NCBI RefSeq assembly: GCF_040518285.1
Contig: NZ_CP155449.1
Span: forward strand, 1,798,001 to 1,862,000
Length of the DNA stretch: 64,000 nt
DNA from: Knoellia sp. S7-12
Lineage (GTDB): Bacteria > Actinomycetota > Actinomycetes > Actinomycetales > Dermatophilaceae
Direction: 5' to 3'
A program made the translations under genes and the position numbers. The first letter of the stretch is position 1, and each line of letters begins with the position of its first letter. Below are positions 27,841 through 38,777 of the stretch, one piece after another. Under the pieces are notes generated by a model. It was not told the DNA's origin and made no database searches. It worked only from the letters and a program-made list of their open reading frames with translations.

Positions 27841-27870
27841 GGGTATGCCGGGTGCGCACCCGGCATACCC
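27841..27870. terminator. Perfect 30-base palindrome built on the GTATGCCG octamer
   Basis: GGGTATGCCGGGTGC is followed directly by its exact reverse complement, giving a 15-bp stem whose arms each contain the octamer. It lies 23 bases after the panB stop (minus strand) and after the preceding hairpin, so it probably terminates panB transcription. Confidence 0.65.
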
Positions 27871-27893
27871 GCCTCTCGTGTCGTTCCTGACGA

Positions 27894-28763
27894 CTAGTTC
27901 TCGAAGCTGTGCTCCGCGGCGGGGAACGCGCCCGAGGCGACCTCGGCGGCATACTCCCTCGCGGCGTTCCCGAGATCGGTCCGCATGTCCATGTATTTCT
28001 TGACGAAGCGAGGGGCTCGGCCACCGCGCAACCCGGCCATGTCCGACCAGACGAGCACCTGGGCGTCGCAGTCGGGGCCAGCTCCGATGCCGATCGTCGG
28101 GATGCGCAACGCCTCGGTGACCTTCTTGGCGACGGGCGCTGGCACCATCTCCATGACGATCGCGAAACAGCCGGCGGCCTCGAGGGCCAGGGCATCCTCG
28201 AGCAGGCGATCAGCTCCGTCGCCGCGACCTTGCACGCGGTAGCCGCCGAGGACGTGCTCACTCTGGGGGGTGAATCCGATGTGTCCCATCACCGGGATCC
28301 CGGCGCGCACGAGCAGCTCGACCTCGGGCACCATCGGCTTGCCGCCCTCGAGCTTGACCGCGTGAGCGAGGCCCTCCTTCATGAAGCGGGTCGCGGTGGC
28401 GAGTGCCTGCTGCGGGCTGGCCTGGTAGGAACCGAAGGGCAGGTCCGCGACAACCATCGCGTGCTTGGCCGCCGAGGTAACCGCCCGACACAAGGGCACG
28501 AGGTGGTCGACCGTGACCGGGACCGTGGTCTCGAAGCCGTAGACATTGTTGCCGGCTGAGTCACCGACAAGCAGACACGGGATGCCGGCCTCGTCGAAGA
28601 TCTCGGCGGCATACATGTCGTAGGCCGTGAGCATGGCCCACTTCTCGCCGGTCTCCTTCATCTTCTGAAGATGAGGGACGCGGATCCGCTTCTGGGGCGC
28701 CGCCTGCGCGCCCGTGCCGTAGGGGTTCATCGTCTCGGCCTGGGGGGTGGGCTGTTCGCTCAT
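27894..28763 (-). CDS. panB: 3-methyl-2-oxobutanoate hydroxymethyltransferase
   Basis: First committed step of pantothenate synthesis, transferring a hydroxymethyl group from methylene-tetrahydrofolate to ketoisovalerate. The 289-residue product has the conserved [35 protein letters not shown] and [11 protein letters not shown] segments and the [16 protein letters not shown] end. The ATG at 28763 follows a CAGGAT -10 box by 7 bases on the minus strand. The panB-protease-glnA2-glnE order resembles the Rv2225-Rv2221c region of M. tuberculosis. Confidence 0.95.
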   Translation of the reverse strand: MSEQPTPQAETMNPYGTGAQAAPQKRIRVPHLQKMKETGEKWAMLTAYDMYAAEIFDEAGIPCLLVGDSAGNNVYGFETTVPVTVDHLVPLCRAVTSAAKHAMVVADLPFGSYQASPQQALATATRFMKEGLAHAVKLEGGKPMVPEVELLVRAGIPVMGHIGFTPQSEHVLGGYRVQGRGDGADRLLEDALALEAAGCFAIVMEMVPAPVAKKVTEALRIPTIGIGAGPDCDAQVLVWSDMAGLRGGRAPRFVKKYMDMRTDLGNAAREYAAEVASGAFPAAEHSFEN

Positions 28764-28918
28764 GGACGCGATCCTGTCAGAGCGGTGCTGTCTCGGCCTG
28801 TGAGCACAGAAGGTAAAGGGCAGGCAAAGAAACCCCACAAATCATTGTGCTATCCGATTGCACATGTTTCTCTGCATGGGCACGCCTACCCTGGCGGGCG
28901 AACACACTCGGAGGAACC

Positions 28919-31228
28919 GTGACAAGAGCACACAGTCGCGCCCTGGCCGGACTGGCTGGAGCAGCATTGGTGGTGAGCCTCGCGCCGTTGGGTGCGCAGG
29001 CGAAGGACACCGCCCCACCCTCGGACCCCCAGGCGGCCTCGGAGTCGCACCGCGATCACGACCTGCCCAACCCGCTCGGCGACGCCGCGCGCGAGCTGCG
29101 CAAGGACGCCGTCAACAAGCTCATCAAGGGCGAGGCGACCACCGAGACCCGCGGTGGCCAGCGCGTCATCAAGGTCAAGGGCAACGCCAAGGCCGCCAAG
29201 GGCTCCAAGGCCGCCAAGGACCGTTTCGTGTCCTATCCGGTGGATCGTGAAGAGGACATCTTCACGATCCTGGCTGAGTTCGGCGACGAGGTGAACCCGA
29301 AGACCGGTGGCACCGCTGGGCCGATCCACAACGAGATCCCCGAGCCCGACCGCAACTGGGACGGCAGCGCAACCGACAACAACTCCACCGAGTGGAGGGC
29401 CGACTTCAACCGCAAGCACTACCTCGAGATGATGTTCGGCGAGGGCGAGTCCTTCAAGGACTTCTATCTCAAGCAGTCCAACGGCCGCTTCCTCGCCAAG
29501 GGTGACGTCTCCGACTGGGTGAGTGTGCCCGGAAACGCGGCGACCTACGGCAGCAACAAGATCAGCGACGCCGAAGGTGCCTGGCCCTTTGTGCAGGATT
29601 CGGCCACGGCGTGGTTCGACAGCCAGAAGGCCGCTGGCAAGACCGACGCCGAGATCAAGACCTACCTCCTGCAGTTCGACAAGGTCGACCGCTACGACTT
29701 CGATGGCGACGGCAACTTCGCCGAGGCCGACGGCTACATCGACCACTTCCAGGCCATTCACGCCGGGGAGGGCGAAGAGGCCGGTGGCGGCGCCCAGGGC
29801 GAGGACGCCATCTGGTCGCACCGTTGGTACGCCTACTCCAACCAGATCGGCAAGACCGGTCCCGCCACCAACAAGGCGGGTGGTGTCCAGCTCGGCACCT
29901 CCGGCATCTGGATCGGCGACTACACCACCGAGCCCGAGAACGGTGGCCTTGGTGTCTTCACCCACGAGTTCGGTCACGACCTCGGCCTCCCGGACTACTA
30001 CGACACCGCAGGTGGCGACAACGGCACCGGCTTCTGGACGCTCATGTCCGGTGGTTCGTGGCTCAACAACGGCACCGTCGACATCGGCTCCAAGCCCGGC
30101 TACATGGGCCCGCTCGAGAAGCTCCAGCTTGGCTGGCTCGACTACACGGTCGCCGACAAGAGCGGCAACTACACGCTTGGCCAGGCGGACCTCGACGGCG
30201 CCAAGACGCCCCAGGCCGTCGCCGTCCCCCTGCCCGACAAGAGGGTCGTCACGAAGTACAACACCCCGCACAGTGGCGCAGCCGAGTGGTGGAGTGGATC
30301 GGGCGACGATCTCAAGAACTCGCTCACGCGTGACGTCAACCTGACCGGCAAGACGTCGGCCTCGATGTCGGCATGGCTCGACTACGACATCGAAGCGGGT
30401 TACGACTACCTCTATGTCCAGGCCTCCACCGACGGTGGCGCCAACTGGACCGACGTGGATGCCATCGGCGGCAAGAGCAGCGGCTGGGTCCAGAAGTCCT
30501 GGAACCTCTCCCCGTTCGCGGGCAAGCAGACCAAGGTCCGCTTCAACTACGTCACCGACGGTGGACTCGCGCCCAAGGGTGCGTTCATCGACGACATCGC
30601 CATCACCGTGGACGGTGCCTCTGTCCTCAACGACAACGTCGAGGCGGGCGCCAACGGCTGGACGGCCGCGGGCTTCACGATCATCAACGGCACGATCGAC
30701 AAGATGTACCCGCGCTACTACCTCGTGGAGAACCGCGTCTACTCCGGCTACGACGAGACGCTCAAGACCGGCCCGTACAACTTCGGCTGGGCCAACACCA
30801 AGCCCGACTGGGTGGAGCGCTTCCCCTACCAGAACGGCATGCTCGTCTGGTACGTCGACGCCTCGTTCGCGGACAACAACACGTCGGTTCACCCAGGTGG
30901 CGGACAGGCCCTGCCCGTCGACGCCCGCCCGGCACCGGTGAAGTGGCCAACCGGAGAGCTGCTCGGCAACCGTCGTCAGCCGTGGGACGCCACCTTCGGT
31001 CAGGAGAAGACCGACCAGGTCACCTTCCACCGCAACGGTGTTCCGGTGACGATCAAGAAGCAGGCGGCGATTCCGACCTTTGACGACACCGACGTCAACA
31101 AGTACTGGACCGCGGACAACCCGTGGAACTCGGTCAAGGTCGCTGGCACGGGCACCAAGGTGACTGTGGCCAAGACGGCCAAGAAGGGCACGGAGATGCA
31201 GCTGAAGATCACGGTTCCCACCCCGTGA
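28919..31228 (+). CDS. Secreted M6-family (immune inhibitor A-like) metalloprotease
   Basis: A 769-residue exported zinc protease. The GTG start, with GGAGG 4 bases upstream, gives a signal peptide: Arg-containing start, then ALAGLAGAALVVSLAPLGAQA with cleavage near residue 27. A propeptide region rich in Lys and Ala follows (about 60-110). The catalytic motif is FTHEFGHDLGLPDYYD, with the M6-type third ligand downstream. The C-terminal half has jelly-roll-like carbohydrate-binding or MAM-like modules (SGWVQKSWNLSPFAGKQ). It carries no sortase signal, so it is released. Substrates are unknown. Confidence 0.92.
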   Translation: MTRAHSRALAGLAGAALVVSLAPLGAQAKDTAPPSDPQAASESHRDHDLPNPLGDAARELRKDAVNKLIKGEATTETRGGQRVIKVKGNAKAAKGSKAAKDRFVSYPVDREEDIFTILAEFGDEVNPKTGGTAGPIHNEIPEPDRNWDGSATDNNSTEWRADFNRKHYLEMMFGEGESFKDFYLKQSNGRFLAKGDVSDWVSVPGNAATYGSNKISDAEGAWPFVQDSATAWFDSQKAAGKTDAEIKTYLLQFDKVDRYDFDGDGNFAEADGYIDHFQAIHAGEGEEAGGGAQGEDAIWSHRWYAYSNQIGKTGPATNKAGGVQLGTSGIWIGDYTTEPENGGLGVFTHEFGHDLGLPDYYDTAGGDNGTGFWTLMSGGSWLNNGTVDIGSKPGYMGPLEKLQLGWLDYTVADKSGNYTLGQADLDGAKTPQAVAVPLPDKRVVTKYNTPHSGAAEWWSGSGDDLKNSLTRDVNLTGKTSASMSAWLDYDIEAGYDYLYVQASTDGGANWTDVDAIGGKSSGWVQKSWNLSPFAGKQTKVRFNYVTDGGLAPKGAFIDDIAITVDGASVLNDNVEAGANGWTAAGFTIINGTIDKMYPRYYLVENRVYSGYDETLKTGPYNFGWANTKPDWVERFPYQNGMLVWYVDASFADNNTSVHPGGGQALPVDARPAPVKWPTGELLGNRRQPWDATFGQEKTDQVTFHRNGVPVTIKKQAAIPTFDDTDVNKYWTADNPWNSVKVAGTGTKVTVAKTAKKGTEMQLKITVPTP

Positions 31229-31259
31229 GCCTGATCTGACGCATCACCTGCACAACGAC

Positions 31260-31294
31260 AAAGGGCCCCGGAGCGAGATGCTCCGGGGCCCTTT
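31260..31294. terminator. Strong terminator after the M6 protease
   Basis: A perfect 15-bp stem, AAAGGGCCCCGGAGC and its complement, around the loop GAGAT, ending in TTT. It lies 31 bases after the stop codon and before the glnA2 promoter. Confidence 0.9.
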
Positions 31295-31307
31295 GCGTGC
31301 CTCCCCC

Positions 31308-31313
31308 TAGGAT
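31308..31313 (+). promoter_or_regulatory. Putative -10 box of glnA2
   Basis: TAGGAT ends 7 bases before the ATG at 31321; no Shine-Dalgarno sequence is present. Confidence 0.55.
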
Positions 31314-31320
31314 GCGGAAC

Positions 31321-32658
31321 ATGGATCGTCAGCAGGAGTTCGTTCTCCGCACCATCGAGGAGCGGGACATCCGCTTCGTCCGCCTCTGGTTCACCGACGT
31401 GCTTGGCGGACTCAAGTCCGTGGCCGTCGCACCGGCCGAGCTCGAGGGTGCCTTCTCCGAGGGCATCGGCTTCGACGGATCAGTGATCGAGGGCTTCGCC
31501 AGGGTCTACGAGGCCGACATGCTCGCCAAGCCGGACCCGTCGACGTTCCAGGTCCTCCCGTGGCGCGGCGACAACCCGGGGACCGCCCGCATGTTCTGCG
31601 ACATCACGCTTCCTGATGGCGCACCGAGCATGGCCGACCCGCGCCATGTGCTGCAGCGCACGCTCGCCAAGGCAGCCGACCAGGGTTTCACCTTCTACAC
31701 CCACCCCGAGATCGAGTTCTTCCTCTTCGAGAAGGACTTCACACCGGGGGCGCCGCCGACCCCGATCGACCAGGCGGGCTACTTCGACCACGTGCCTCAC
31801 GGCTCGGCCCAGGACTTCCGCCGGGCGGCCATCACCATGCTCGAGTCGATGGGCATCAGCGTCGAGTTCAGCCACCACGAGGGCGCGCCCGGCCAGAACG
31901 AGATCGATCTGCGCTACGCCGACGCCCTCTCGACGGCCGACAACATCATGACCTTCCGGACGGTCATCAAGGAGGTGGCACTGGAGCAGGGCATCTTCGC
32001 CTCCTTCATGCCCAAGCCCCTCGCCGAGCACCCGGGCTCCGGCATGCACACGCACATGTCGCTCTTCGACGGTGACAGCAACGCGTTCTATGAAGCCGGT
32101 GCTCCCTACTCGCTGTCCAAGACCGGCCGACAGTTCATCGCCGGACTGCTGCACCACGGCGCCGAGATCACCGCCGTCACCAACCAGTGGGTCAACAGCT
32201 ACAAGCGGTTGTGGGGCGGCGGCGAGGCGCCGGCGCACCTCACCTGGGGTCACAACAACCGGTCCGCGCTCGTGCGCGTGCCCATGTACAAGCCCAACAA
32301 GGGGCAGAGCAGTCGGGTCGAGGTCCGATCCATCGACAGCGCCTGCAACCCCTACCTCGCCTTCTCGGTGCTCCTGGCGGCAGGCCTCAAGGGCATCGAG
32401 GAGGGCTACGAACTCGCCCCCGAGACCGAGGATGACGTCTGGGGTCTCACCGACTCCGAACGCAAGGCGATGGGCATCCGACCCCTGCCGGCCAGCCTGA
32501 GTGACGCGATCGAGGTCATGGAGGAGAGCGAACTCGTCGCCGAGACGCTCGGCGAGCACACCTTTGACTTCTTCTTGCGCAACAAGCGCGCCGAGTGGGC
32601 GGACTACCGCGGTCAGGTCACCGCGTTCGAGCTCGAGCGGTACCTCCCGCGACTGTGA
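31321..32658 (+). CDS. glnA2: Glutamine synthetase, GlnA2-type
   Basis: ATP-dependent synthetase making glutamine or a gamma-glutamyl compound. The 445-residue product has the GS-I signatures GFDGSVIEGFARV, the Glu-rich metal site HPEIEFFLF, NEIDLRYADAL, GSGMHTHMSLFDG and NPYLAFSVLLAAG. The C-terminal region lacks the NLYDLPPEE-like adenylylation loop, so it should not be controlled by the neighbouring GlnE. The ATG at 31321 is chosen for its -10 box; the GTG 24 bases upstream overlaps the promoter. In mycobacteria and streptomycetes this paralogue is not the main GS. Confidence 0.93.
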   Translation: MDRQQEFVLRTIEERDIRFVRLWFTDVLGGLKSVAVAPAELEGAFSEGIGFDGSVIEGFARVYEADMLAKPDPSTFQVLPWRGDNPGTARMFCDITLPDGAPSMADPRHVLQRTLAKAADQGFTFYTHPEIEFFLFEKDFTPGAPPTPIDQAGYFDHVPHGSAQDFRRAAITMLESMGISVEFSHHEGAPGQNEIDLRYADALSTADNIMTFRTVIKEVALEQGIFASFMPKPLAEHPGSGMHTHMSLFDGDSNAFYEAGAPYSLSKTGRQFIAGLLHHGAEITAVTNQWVNSYKRLWGGGEAPAHLTWGHNNRSALVRVPMYKPNKGQSSRVEVRSIDSACNPYLAFSVLLAAGLKGIEEGYELAPETEDDVWGLTDSERKAMGIRPLPASLSDAIEVMEESELVAETLGEHTFDFFLRNKRAEWADYRGQVTAFELERYLPRL

Positions 32659-32668
32659 GCGGCGCACC

Positions 32669-35600
32669 ATGATCGCCCGTATGCCGTCCGTTCCGGGCGA
32701 TCTGACGCGCCTCGGCTTTGCCGACCCGCGCCGGGCCGACAGTCTCCTCGCGGATTCCGCCCTGGCGCCCCTTGTCAAGGATCGGTCTCGCGTCGAGACC
32801 GATGGTCTCGCCGTGACTCTCGCCAGGGTCGCCGACCCTGACCAGGCACTCCTGACGCTCGTGCGGCTCATGGAGGCAGTCTCGGATCCGGCTCATCAGA
32901 AGCTGCGCGACGCCCTCGTTCCGGCATTGCGCGAACCAGGCCGGGCCCGCGACCGACTGTTCTCCGTCATCGGTACCTCCACCGCGTTGGGCGACCACCT
33001 GGTGGCCCGGCCCGGGCACTGGACCGCTGTCGTCGACGCGTGCCACCTCGAGGTCGAGGAACGCATCGAGCTCCTGACCGACGCGGTGACCACGCCCGAC
33101 GACGGCACGACGCCAGAGGACGCCCTGCGCATCGAGTACCGCCGCCAGCTGCTCGGTATCGCAGCCCTCGACGTCTCACGACCAGACCCTCAGGCCCGCC
33201 TCCCCGAGACGGCCGCTGCGCTCGCTGACCTTGCCGAGGCAGCCCTCGAAGCCGCACTGGCCATCGCCCGGGCCGCCATGGGCGTCGACGCCGGCACCTG
33301 TCGGTTCGCGATCATCGCCATGGGCAAGACCGGGGGCCGCGAGCTCAACTACATCAGCGACGTCGACGTCATCTTCGTCGCCGAACCGGCCGAAGGCTGT
33401 GACGAGGACGCCGCCCTGGCCACCGGCACCGAACTCGCCACCCGGATCATCAAGATCTGTTCGAGCCAGACGGCCGCGGGCGCCTTGTGGCAGGTCGACC
33501 CCGCACTGCGCCCCGAGGGCAAGAACGGGCCACTCGTGCGCACGCTCGAGTCCCACGTCTCGTACTACGAGCGCTGGGCCAAGACCTGGGAGTTCCAGGC
33601 ACTCCTCAAGGCGCGTCCCATCGCCGGTGACCGGGCCCTCGGACGGGCCTACGTCGATGCCGTCGCGCCCTTCGTCTGGTCGGCTGCGTCACGCGAGAAC
33701 TTCGTCCAAGACGTCCAGGCCATGCGGCGTCGCGTCGAGGACAACGTCCCCTCGGGTGAGGCGGACCGTCAGCTCAAGCTTGGGCCGGGTGGCCTGCGTG
33801 ACGTCGAATTCAGCGTGCAGCTGCTGCAACTCGTCCACGGTCGGGCCGACAAGTCGCTTCGGTCAGGGACCACTCTCACGGCGCTGTCGGCGCTGTCCCA
33901 GGGTGGCTACGTCGGGCGAGAGGACGCGCAGACTCTGGAGGCGGCATACCGGCTCCTCCGCACTCTGGAGCACCGGATTCAGCTCTACCGAATGCGCCGC
34001 ACCCACCTCATGCCCACGGCCTCGAGCGACCTCCGTCGACTTGGCCGAGCCCTCGGGCACCAGCGTGACCCCGAGGACTCGGTCACCGCGCAGTGGCGAT
34101 CCGCAGCCCGCGAGGTGCGACGTCTTCACCAGCGCATCTTCTATCGCCCGTTGCTCTCCGCAGTGGCTCGTTTGGGCCCCGACGAGGTCCGACTCGCGCC
34201 TGAGGCCGCACGCGAGCGTCTGGCCGCGCTCGGCTTCCGCGACCCGCGTGGGGCACTTCGCCACCTCGAGGCGTTGTCCGGGGGTGTGAGCCGTCGTGCC
34301 GCCATCCAGCGCCAGTTGCTCCCCGTGATGCTCGGCTGGTTCGCCGACGAGGCTGCCCCTGACGCGGGCCTGCTTGCCTTCCGCCGGATCAGCGACGAAC
34401 TCGGCACGACGCCATGGTTCCTCCGGCTGCTGCGCGACGAGGGGAGTGCCGCCGAACGTCTCGCACACACACTTGGTCGAAGCCGGTATGCCGCGGATCT
34501 CCTGGAGCAGGGACCCGAGTCCGTGCAGTTCCTCGGCGAGTCCAGCGGCCTGCGGCCCCGCTCTCGCGACGAGGTCCAGGTGCGCATGCGCGCTGCTGCC
34601 CGACGCAAGGACGGATCCGAGCCGGCCGTCCTCGCGGCACGCGCGGTGCGGCGTTCGGAACTCTTCCGGCTGGCAGTGTCCTCCCTTCTCGGGCACGTCA
34701 CTCTCGAGGACCTCGGCAAGGCGCTGGCCGACCTCAGCGGCGCCCTCATCGACGTCACCCTCGAGGTCGTTCTGGCGGCCGTCGAGAAGCAGACCGGTGC
34801 GCCGCGGCTGAGTCGCCACCTCATCGTGGGTATGGGTCGACTCGGCGGTGGTGAGGCATCCTTCGGCAGCGACGCCGACGTGCTCTTCGTCCACGACCCC
34901 GTGGCCGGTGTCGAGGCGCACGCCGCCCAGGAGCAGGCGCTCGACGTCGTCAAGGAGGTCATCCGCCTCCTTGGTCTCGCAGCTCCCGACCCTCGGCTCG
35001 AGGTCGACGCCGGATTGCGGCCCGAGGGCAAGAACGGTCCGCTGACGCGCTCGCTCGACTCCTACCGCTCCTACTACGACCGCTGGTCACTCGTCTGGGA
35101 GTCGCAGGCCCTCCTGCGCGCTGCACCGGTCGCGGGCGATGCGGAGCTCGGAGCCGCCTTCGTCGACCTCATCGACCCGCTGCGTTGGCCCGAGGGAGGG
35201 ATCGACGCCGGGCAGATCCGCGAGATTCGCACTCTCAAGGCGCGCATGGAGTCCGAGCGCCTTCCTCGAGGTGCCGACCGCAAGGCGCACTTCAAGCTCG
35301 GGCACGGTGGGCTGAGCGACGTCGAGTGGTGTGTCCAGCTCATCCAGCTGCAGCACGCTCACGACCACCCGAGCCTGCGGACGACGTCGACCCTCGAGGC
35401 ACTCGCGGCCGCCCAGGCCGAGGGGCTCATTGATGCCGAGGACGCAGTCGCCCTGGCGGAGTCGTGGCGTCTCGCGTCGCAGATGCGCAACGCAGGGCTC
35501 CTGGCCCGCGGCCGGCCCGTCGACTCGGTCCCGTCCGATCTGCGCGATGCCGATGGCATGGCCCGGATCATGGGCCTGCCGGCGCGATCGGGCCAGGAGC

Positions 35601-35677
35601 TGGCCAATCGCTACCGCCGGGTGGCCCGTCGTGCCCGGCATGCGGCCGAGCACGTCTTCTACGGGGACGCTACCTAG
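32669..35677 (+). CDS. glnE: Glutamine synthetase adenylyltransferase
   Basis: Bifunctional enzyme adding or removing AMP on the Tyr of the main glutamine synthetase. The 1002-residue product carries two nucleotidyltransferase domains with the paired acidic motifs [15 protein letters not shown] (about residues 225-240) and [16 protein letters not shown] (about 728-745), each followed by [12 protein letters not shown] at 32669 lies 10 bases after glnA2; a second ATG at 32681 is possible. The stop codon TAG is also the first part of the hisD -10 box. Confidence 0.94.
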   Translation: MIARMPSVPGDLTRLGFADPRRADSLLADSALAPLVKDRSRVETDGLAVTLARVADPDQALLTLVRLMEAVSDPAHQKLRDALVPALREPGRARDRLFSVIGTSTALGDHLVARPGHWTAVVDACHLEVEERIELLTDAVTTPDDGTTPEDALRIEYRRQLLGIAALDVSRPDPQARLPETAAALADLAEAALEAALAIARAAMGVDAGTCRFAIIAMGKTGGRELNYISDVDVIFVAEPAEGCDEDAALATGTELATRIIKICSSQTAAGALWQVDPALRPEGKNGPLVRTLESHVSYYERWAKTWEFQALLKARPIAGDRALGRAYVDAVAPFVWSAASRENFVQDVQAMRRRVEDNVPSGEADRQLKLGPGGLRDVEFSVQLLQLVHGRADKSLRSGTTLTALSALSQGGYVGREDAQTLEAAYRLLRTLEHRIQLYRMRRTHLMPTASSDLRRLGRALGHQRDPEDSVTAQWRSAAREVRRLHQRIFYRPLLSAVARLGPDEVRLAPEAARERLAALGFRDPRGALRHLEALSGGVSRRAAIQRQLLPVMLGWFADEAAPDAGLLAFRRISDELGTTPWFLRLLRDEGSAAERLAHTLGRSRYAADLLEQGPESVQFLGESSGLRPRSRDEVQVRMRAAARRKDGSEPAVLAARAVRRSELFRLAVSSLLGHVTLEDLGKALADLSGALIDVTLEVVLAAVEKQTGAPRLSRHLIVGMGRLGGGEASFGSDADVLFVHDPVAGVEAHAAQEQALDVVKEVIRLLGLAAPDPRLEVDAGLRPEGKNGPLTRSLDSYRSYYDRWSLVWESQALLRAAPVAGDAELGAAFVDLIDPLRWPEGGIDAGQIREIRTLKARMESERLPRGADRKAHFKLGHGGLSDVEWCVQLIQLQHAHDHPSLRTTSTLEALAAAQAEGLIDAEDAVALAESWRLASQMRNAGLLARGRPVDSVPSDLRDADGMARIMGLPARSGQELANRYRRVARRARHAAEHVFYGDAT

Positions 35678-35680
35678 ACT
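35675..35680 (+). promoter_or_regulatory. Putative -10 box of the his operon inside the glnE stop
   Basis: TAGACT begins with the glnE stop codon and ends 7 bases before the hisD ATG, suggesting an independent leaderless his promoter. Confidence 0.55.
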
Positions 35681-35687
35681 GGATTGC

Positions 35688-37007
35688 ATGATCCCTGTTC
35701 TCGACCTGCGCGGACGCACGCCCTCTGTCCGCGAACTCAGGGGCACCCTGCCGCGTGCCGAGTTCGACGTCGAGGCGGCCGTCGCGGCCGTCCGACCGGT
35801 GTGTGCGGACGTGGCCGCCCGTGGTGGCGAGGCCGTGCTCGATGCTTCCGAACGTTTCGACGGTGTGCGCCCCAGCTCACTACGGGTCCCCGCGGAGGTC
35901 ATCGCTGAGGCGCTCGTCGACCTCGACCCGCAGGTGCGCACGGCTCTTGAGGAGTCGATCCGACGAGCCCGACTGGTCCACGCCGACCAACTCCGCACCG
36001 CGTCGACAACGACGGTGACTGTGGGTGGCACGGTGACCGAGCGCTGGGTCCCGGTCGATCGGGTCGGTCTCTATGTCCCGGGCGGCCGCGCGGTCTATCC
36101 GAGCAGTGTTGTCATGAACGTCGTTCCAGCTCTCCTCGCACAGGTCGGATCGATCGCCGTGGCGAGCCCGCCCCAGAAGGACTTCGGTGGCTGGCCACAC
36201 CCGACGATCCTCGCCGCCTGCGCGCTCCTCGATGTGGACGAGGTGTGGTCGATGGGCGGCGCCCAGGCCGTCGCAGCGTTCGCGCACGGCCTCGACGGTG
36301 CCGAGCCCCTTGAGCCGGTCAACCTCGTCACCGGTCCGGGCAACATCTATGTGGCGGCCGCCAAACGGCTGCTCAAGGGCCTCATCGGCATCGACTCTGA
36401 GGCCGGTCCGACCGAGATCGCGGTGCTGGCCGACGCGACGGCCGACCCCGATCACATCGCCGCCGACCTCATCAGCCAGGCCGAGCACGACCCGCTGGCA
36501 GCAGCCGTCCTCGTCACCGACAGCCCGGATCTCGCCGAGGCCGTCCAGATTGCCGTTGCCCGTCGGGTCGCCGACACCAAGCACGCCGAGCGCGTCACTG
36601 TGTCGCTCACGGGCCGACAGTCGGCGGTCGTCCTCGTCGACTCCATCGACGTGGGTCTCGACGTCGTCAACGCCTATGCCGCCGAGCACCTGGAGATCCA
36701 CACGGCCGACGCCGCGACCGTCGCTGGGCGGGTCCGCAACGCTGGCGCCGTCTTCGTCGGCACCTGGTCTCCGGTGAGCCTGGGCGACTACTGCGCGGGC
36801 TCCAACCACGTCCTTCCGACCGGTGGCTGTGCTGCCCACTCGAGCGGGTTGTCGGTGCAGTCCTTCCTGCGTGGCATCCACGTGGTCGAATACACCGAGG
36901 AGGCCCTGCGCGAGGTGGGAGCGCACGTCGTCACGCTCGCCCGGGCCGAGGACCTCCCGGCCCACGGCGAGGCCGTCATCGCGCGTCTGCCCGAGCTCGA
37001 ATCATGA
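35688..37007 (+). CDS. hisD: Histidinol dehydrogenase
   Basis: Last step of histidine synthesis, NAD-dependent double oxidation of histidinol. The 439-residue product has [29 protein letters not shown], the zinc and catalytic residues in SQAEHDPLA, and the terminal AEHLEI with [15 protein letters not shown]. The ATG at 35688 fits the family N-terminus and the -10 box; the longer open frame is glnE in another frame. Its stop overlaps hisC (ATGA). Confidence 0.96.
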   Translation: MIPVLDLRGRTPSVRELRGTLPRAEFDVEAAVAAVRPVCADVAARGGEAVLDASERFDGVRPSSLRVPAEVIAEALVDLDPQVRTALEESIRRARLVHADQLRTASTTTVTVGGTVTERWVPVDRVGLYVPGGRAVYPSSVVMNVVPALLAQVGSIAVASPPQKDFGGWPHPTILAACALLDVDEVWSMGGAQAVAAFAHGLDGAEPLEPVNLVTGPGNIYVAAAKRLLKGLIGIDSEAGPTEIAVLADATADPDHIAADLISQAEHDPLAAAVLVTDSPDLAEAVQIAVARRVADTKHAERVTVSLTGRQSAVVLVDSIDVGLDVVNAYAAEHLEIHTADAATVAGRVRNAGAVFVGTWSPVSLGDYCAGSNHVLPTGGCAAHSSGLSVQSFLRGIHVVEYTEEALREVGAHVVTLARAEDLPAHGEAVIARLPELES

Positions 37008-38173
37008 GTCGGGTCCCACGCTCTGCGTGGGCGATCAAGCAGCTGCTGCGCGAGGACCTCAGGGGCCGCACCGCCTACGGCGCACCACAGCTCGACGTGC
37101 CCGTCGCTCTCAACACCAACGAGAACTCGTATGCCGTGCCCGCTGCGGTCGTCGACGAGATCGTCGCCGCCATCGCGACGGTTGCCCCAGGTCTGAATCG
37201 CTACCCCGATCGCGAGTTCACGGACCTGCGAGGTGACCTCGCGGCATACCTCTCGCGAAGCGGGACATCGGTGAGCCCGGAGCAGGTCTGGGCCGGCAAC
37301 GGCTCCAACGAGGTTCTCCTGCACCTGTTGCAGGCGTTCGGGGGGCAGGGACGCACCGCTCTCGGTTTCACCCCCGCATACTCGATGCACCCCATCATCG
37401 CTGCGACGACGGGCACGTCCTGGGCCGACGGTCTGCGGGGCGTCGGCGTCCACTCAACATCTGGAGGGGGAGCGTTCGACCTCTCGGTCGAGTCCGCCGT
37501 GGCGCAGGCCGAGCAGCTGGACCCGCACCTTGTCTTCCTGTGCTCTCCCAACAATCCCACCGGCACGGCGCTCACGCTCGACGTCGTCACGGCGGTGCAC
37601 GACGCTGCCCCGCACGCTGTGATCGTGGTCGACGAGGCCTACGCCGAGTTCGCCCGACCGGGAACGCCCAGCGCGCTCACCCTGCTCGAGGGGCGGCCCC
37701 GACTTGTCGTCACCCGCACCATGAGCAAGGCGTTCGCCTTCGCCGGCGGCCGTCTGGGCTATCTCGCAGCTGATCCCGAGCTCGTCGACGCACTCCGGCT
37801 CGTGCGCATGCCCTATCACCTGTCCTCACCCGCGCAGGCGATCGCCCGGGCGACCCTCCGGCATGCCGACACGATGTTGGGCACGGTCGACGTCATCAAG
37901 GAGCAGCGCGACCGACTCGTCGCGGAGTTGGCCACGCTCGGGTTGGATCCCGTGCCGAGCGATGCCAACTTCGTCCTCTTCGGGGGCCTGCGCGACAGCC
38001 ATGTGACATGGCAGGCACTGCTCGACCGGGGGGTTCTCGTTCGAGATGTGGGGATCGCCCACTATCTTCGAGTGACCGCCGGGACACCAGAGGAGACGAC
38101 GGCGTTCCTCGACGCCATGGCCGCACTGCCACAGGACCACCTGAGTCCCGAACACCTGGAAGGACAGTCGTGA
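37004..38173 (+). CDS. hisC: Histidinol-phosphate aminotransferase
   Basis: PLP enzyme converting imidazole-acetol phosphate to histidinol phosphate. The 389-residue product has [11 protein letters not shown] near the start, [10 protein letters not shown], and the PLP-binding Lys in [18 protein letters not shown]. It overlaps hisD and hisB by 4 bases each, so all are translationally coupled. Confidence 0.95.
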   Translation: MSRVPRSAWAIKQLLREDLRGRTAYGAPQLDVPVALNTNENSYAVPAAVVDEIVAAIATVAPGLNRYPDREFTDLRGDLAAYLSRSGTSVSPEQVWAGNGSNEVLLHLLQAFGGQGRTALGFTPAYSMHPIIAATTGTSWADGLRGVGVHSTSGGGAFDLSVESAVAQAEQLDPHLVFLCSPNNPTGTALTLDVVTAVHDAAPHAVIVVDEAYAEFARPGTPSALTLLEGRPRLVVTRTMSKAFAFAGGRLGYLAADPELVDALRLVRMPYHLSSPAQAIARATLRHADTMLGTVDVIKEQRDRLVAELATLGLDPVPSDANFVLFGGLRDSHVTWQALLDRGVLVRDVGIAHYLRVTAGTPEETTAFLDAMAALPQDHLSPEHLEGQS

Positions 38174-38775
38174 CCAGCAACCGCACCGCGACGGTGACGC
38201 GTTCCACCTCCGAGAGCAGTGTCGAGCTCAGCCTCAACCTCGACGGCACCGGTGTCGGTGATGTCAGCACCGGAGTCCGGTTCTATGACCACATGCTCCT
38301 GTCGCTCGCCAAGCACTCGCTCATCGACCTGCGGATCCGGGCCACCGGCGACGTCGACGTCGATGCGCACCACACGGTCGAGGACGTCGCGATCGTCCTC
38401 GGCGACGCCTTGCGCGAGGCACTCGGCGACAAGAGTGGCATCTCCCGCTTCGGCGACGCCACCGTCCCCCTTGACGAGGCGCTCGTCCACGCGGTCGTCG
38501 ACGTCGCTGGTCGCCCCTATGTCGTGCACACCGGAGAGCCTGCCGGGCAGGAGTACGTCGTCATCGGCGGCAACTACGTCGGCTCGCTGACGCGTCACGT
38601 CCTCGAGTCGTTCGCCTACCACGCGGGCATCGCCCTGCACGTGCGCGTGCTCGCGGGCCGCGACCCGCACCACATTGTCGAAGCCCAGTTCAAGGCCGTC
38701 GCGAGGGCACTGCGCGCAGCCATCGAACGCGACCCTCGCGTGGTCGGCATCCCGAGCGCCAAGGGTGCGCTCTGA
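38170..38775 (+). CDS. hisB: Imidazoleglycerol-phosphate dehydratase
   Basis: Dehydrates imidazole-glycerol phosphate. The 201-residue, single-function product has the two metal-binding repeats [13 protein letters not shown] with [11 protein letters not shown], and [11 protein letters not shown] with [12 protein letters not shown]. The GTG at 38170 overlaps the hisC stop. It is the stand-alone actinobacterial form without the phosphatase domain. Confidence 0.96.
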   Translation: MTSNRTATVTRSTSESSVELSLNLDGTGVGDVSTGVRFYDHMLLSLAKHSLIDLRIRATGDVDVDAHHTVEDVAIVLGDALREALGDKSGISRFGDATVPLDEALVHAVVDVAGRPYVVHTGEPAGQEYVVIGGNYVGSLTRHVLESFAYHAGIALHVRVLAGRDPHHIVEAQFKAVARALRAAIERDPRVVGIPSAKGAL

Positions 38776-38777
38776 GC

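Noticed and set aside
28886..31030. Open reading frame of more than 700 codons antisense to the M6 protease
   Set aside because: High-GC shadow frame: the plus strand codes for a protease with signal peptide and HEFGH motif, while the antisense product is low-complexity Val/Gly/Asp/Leu without motifs.
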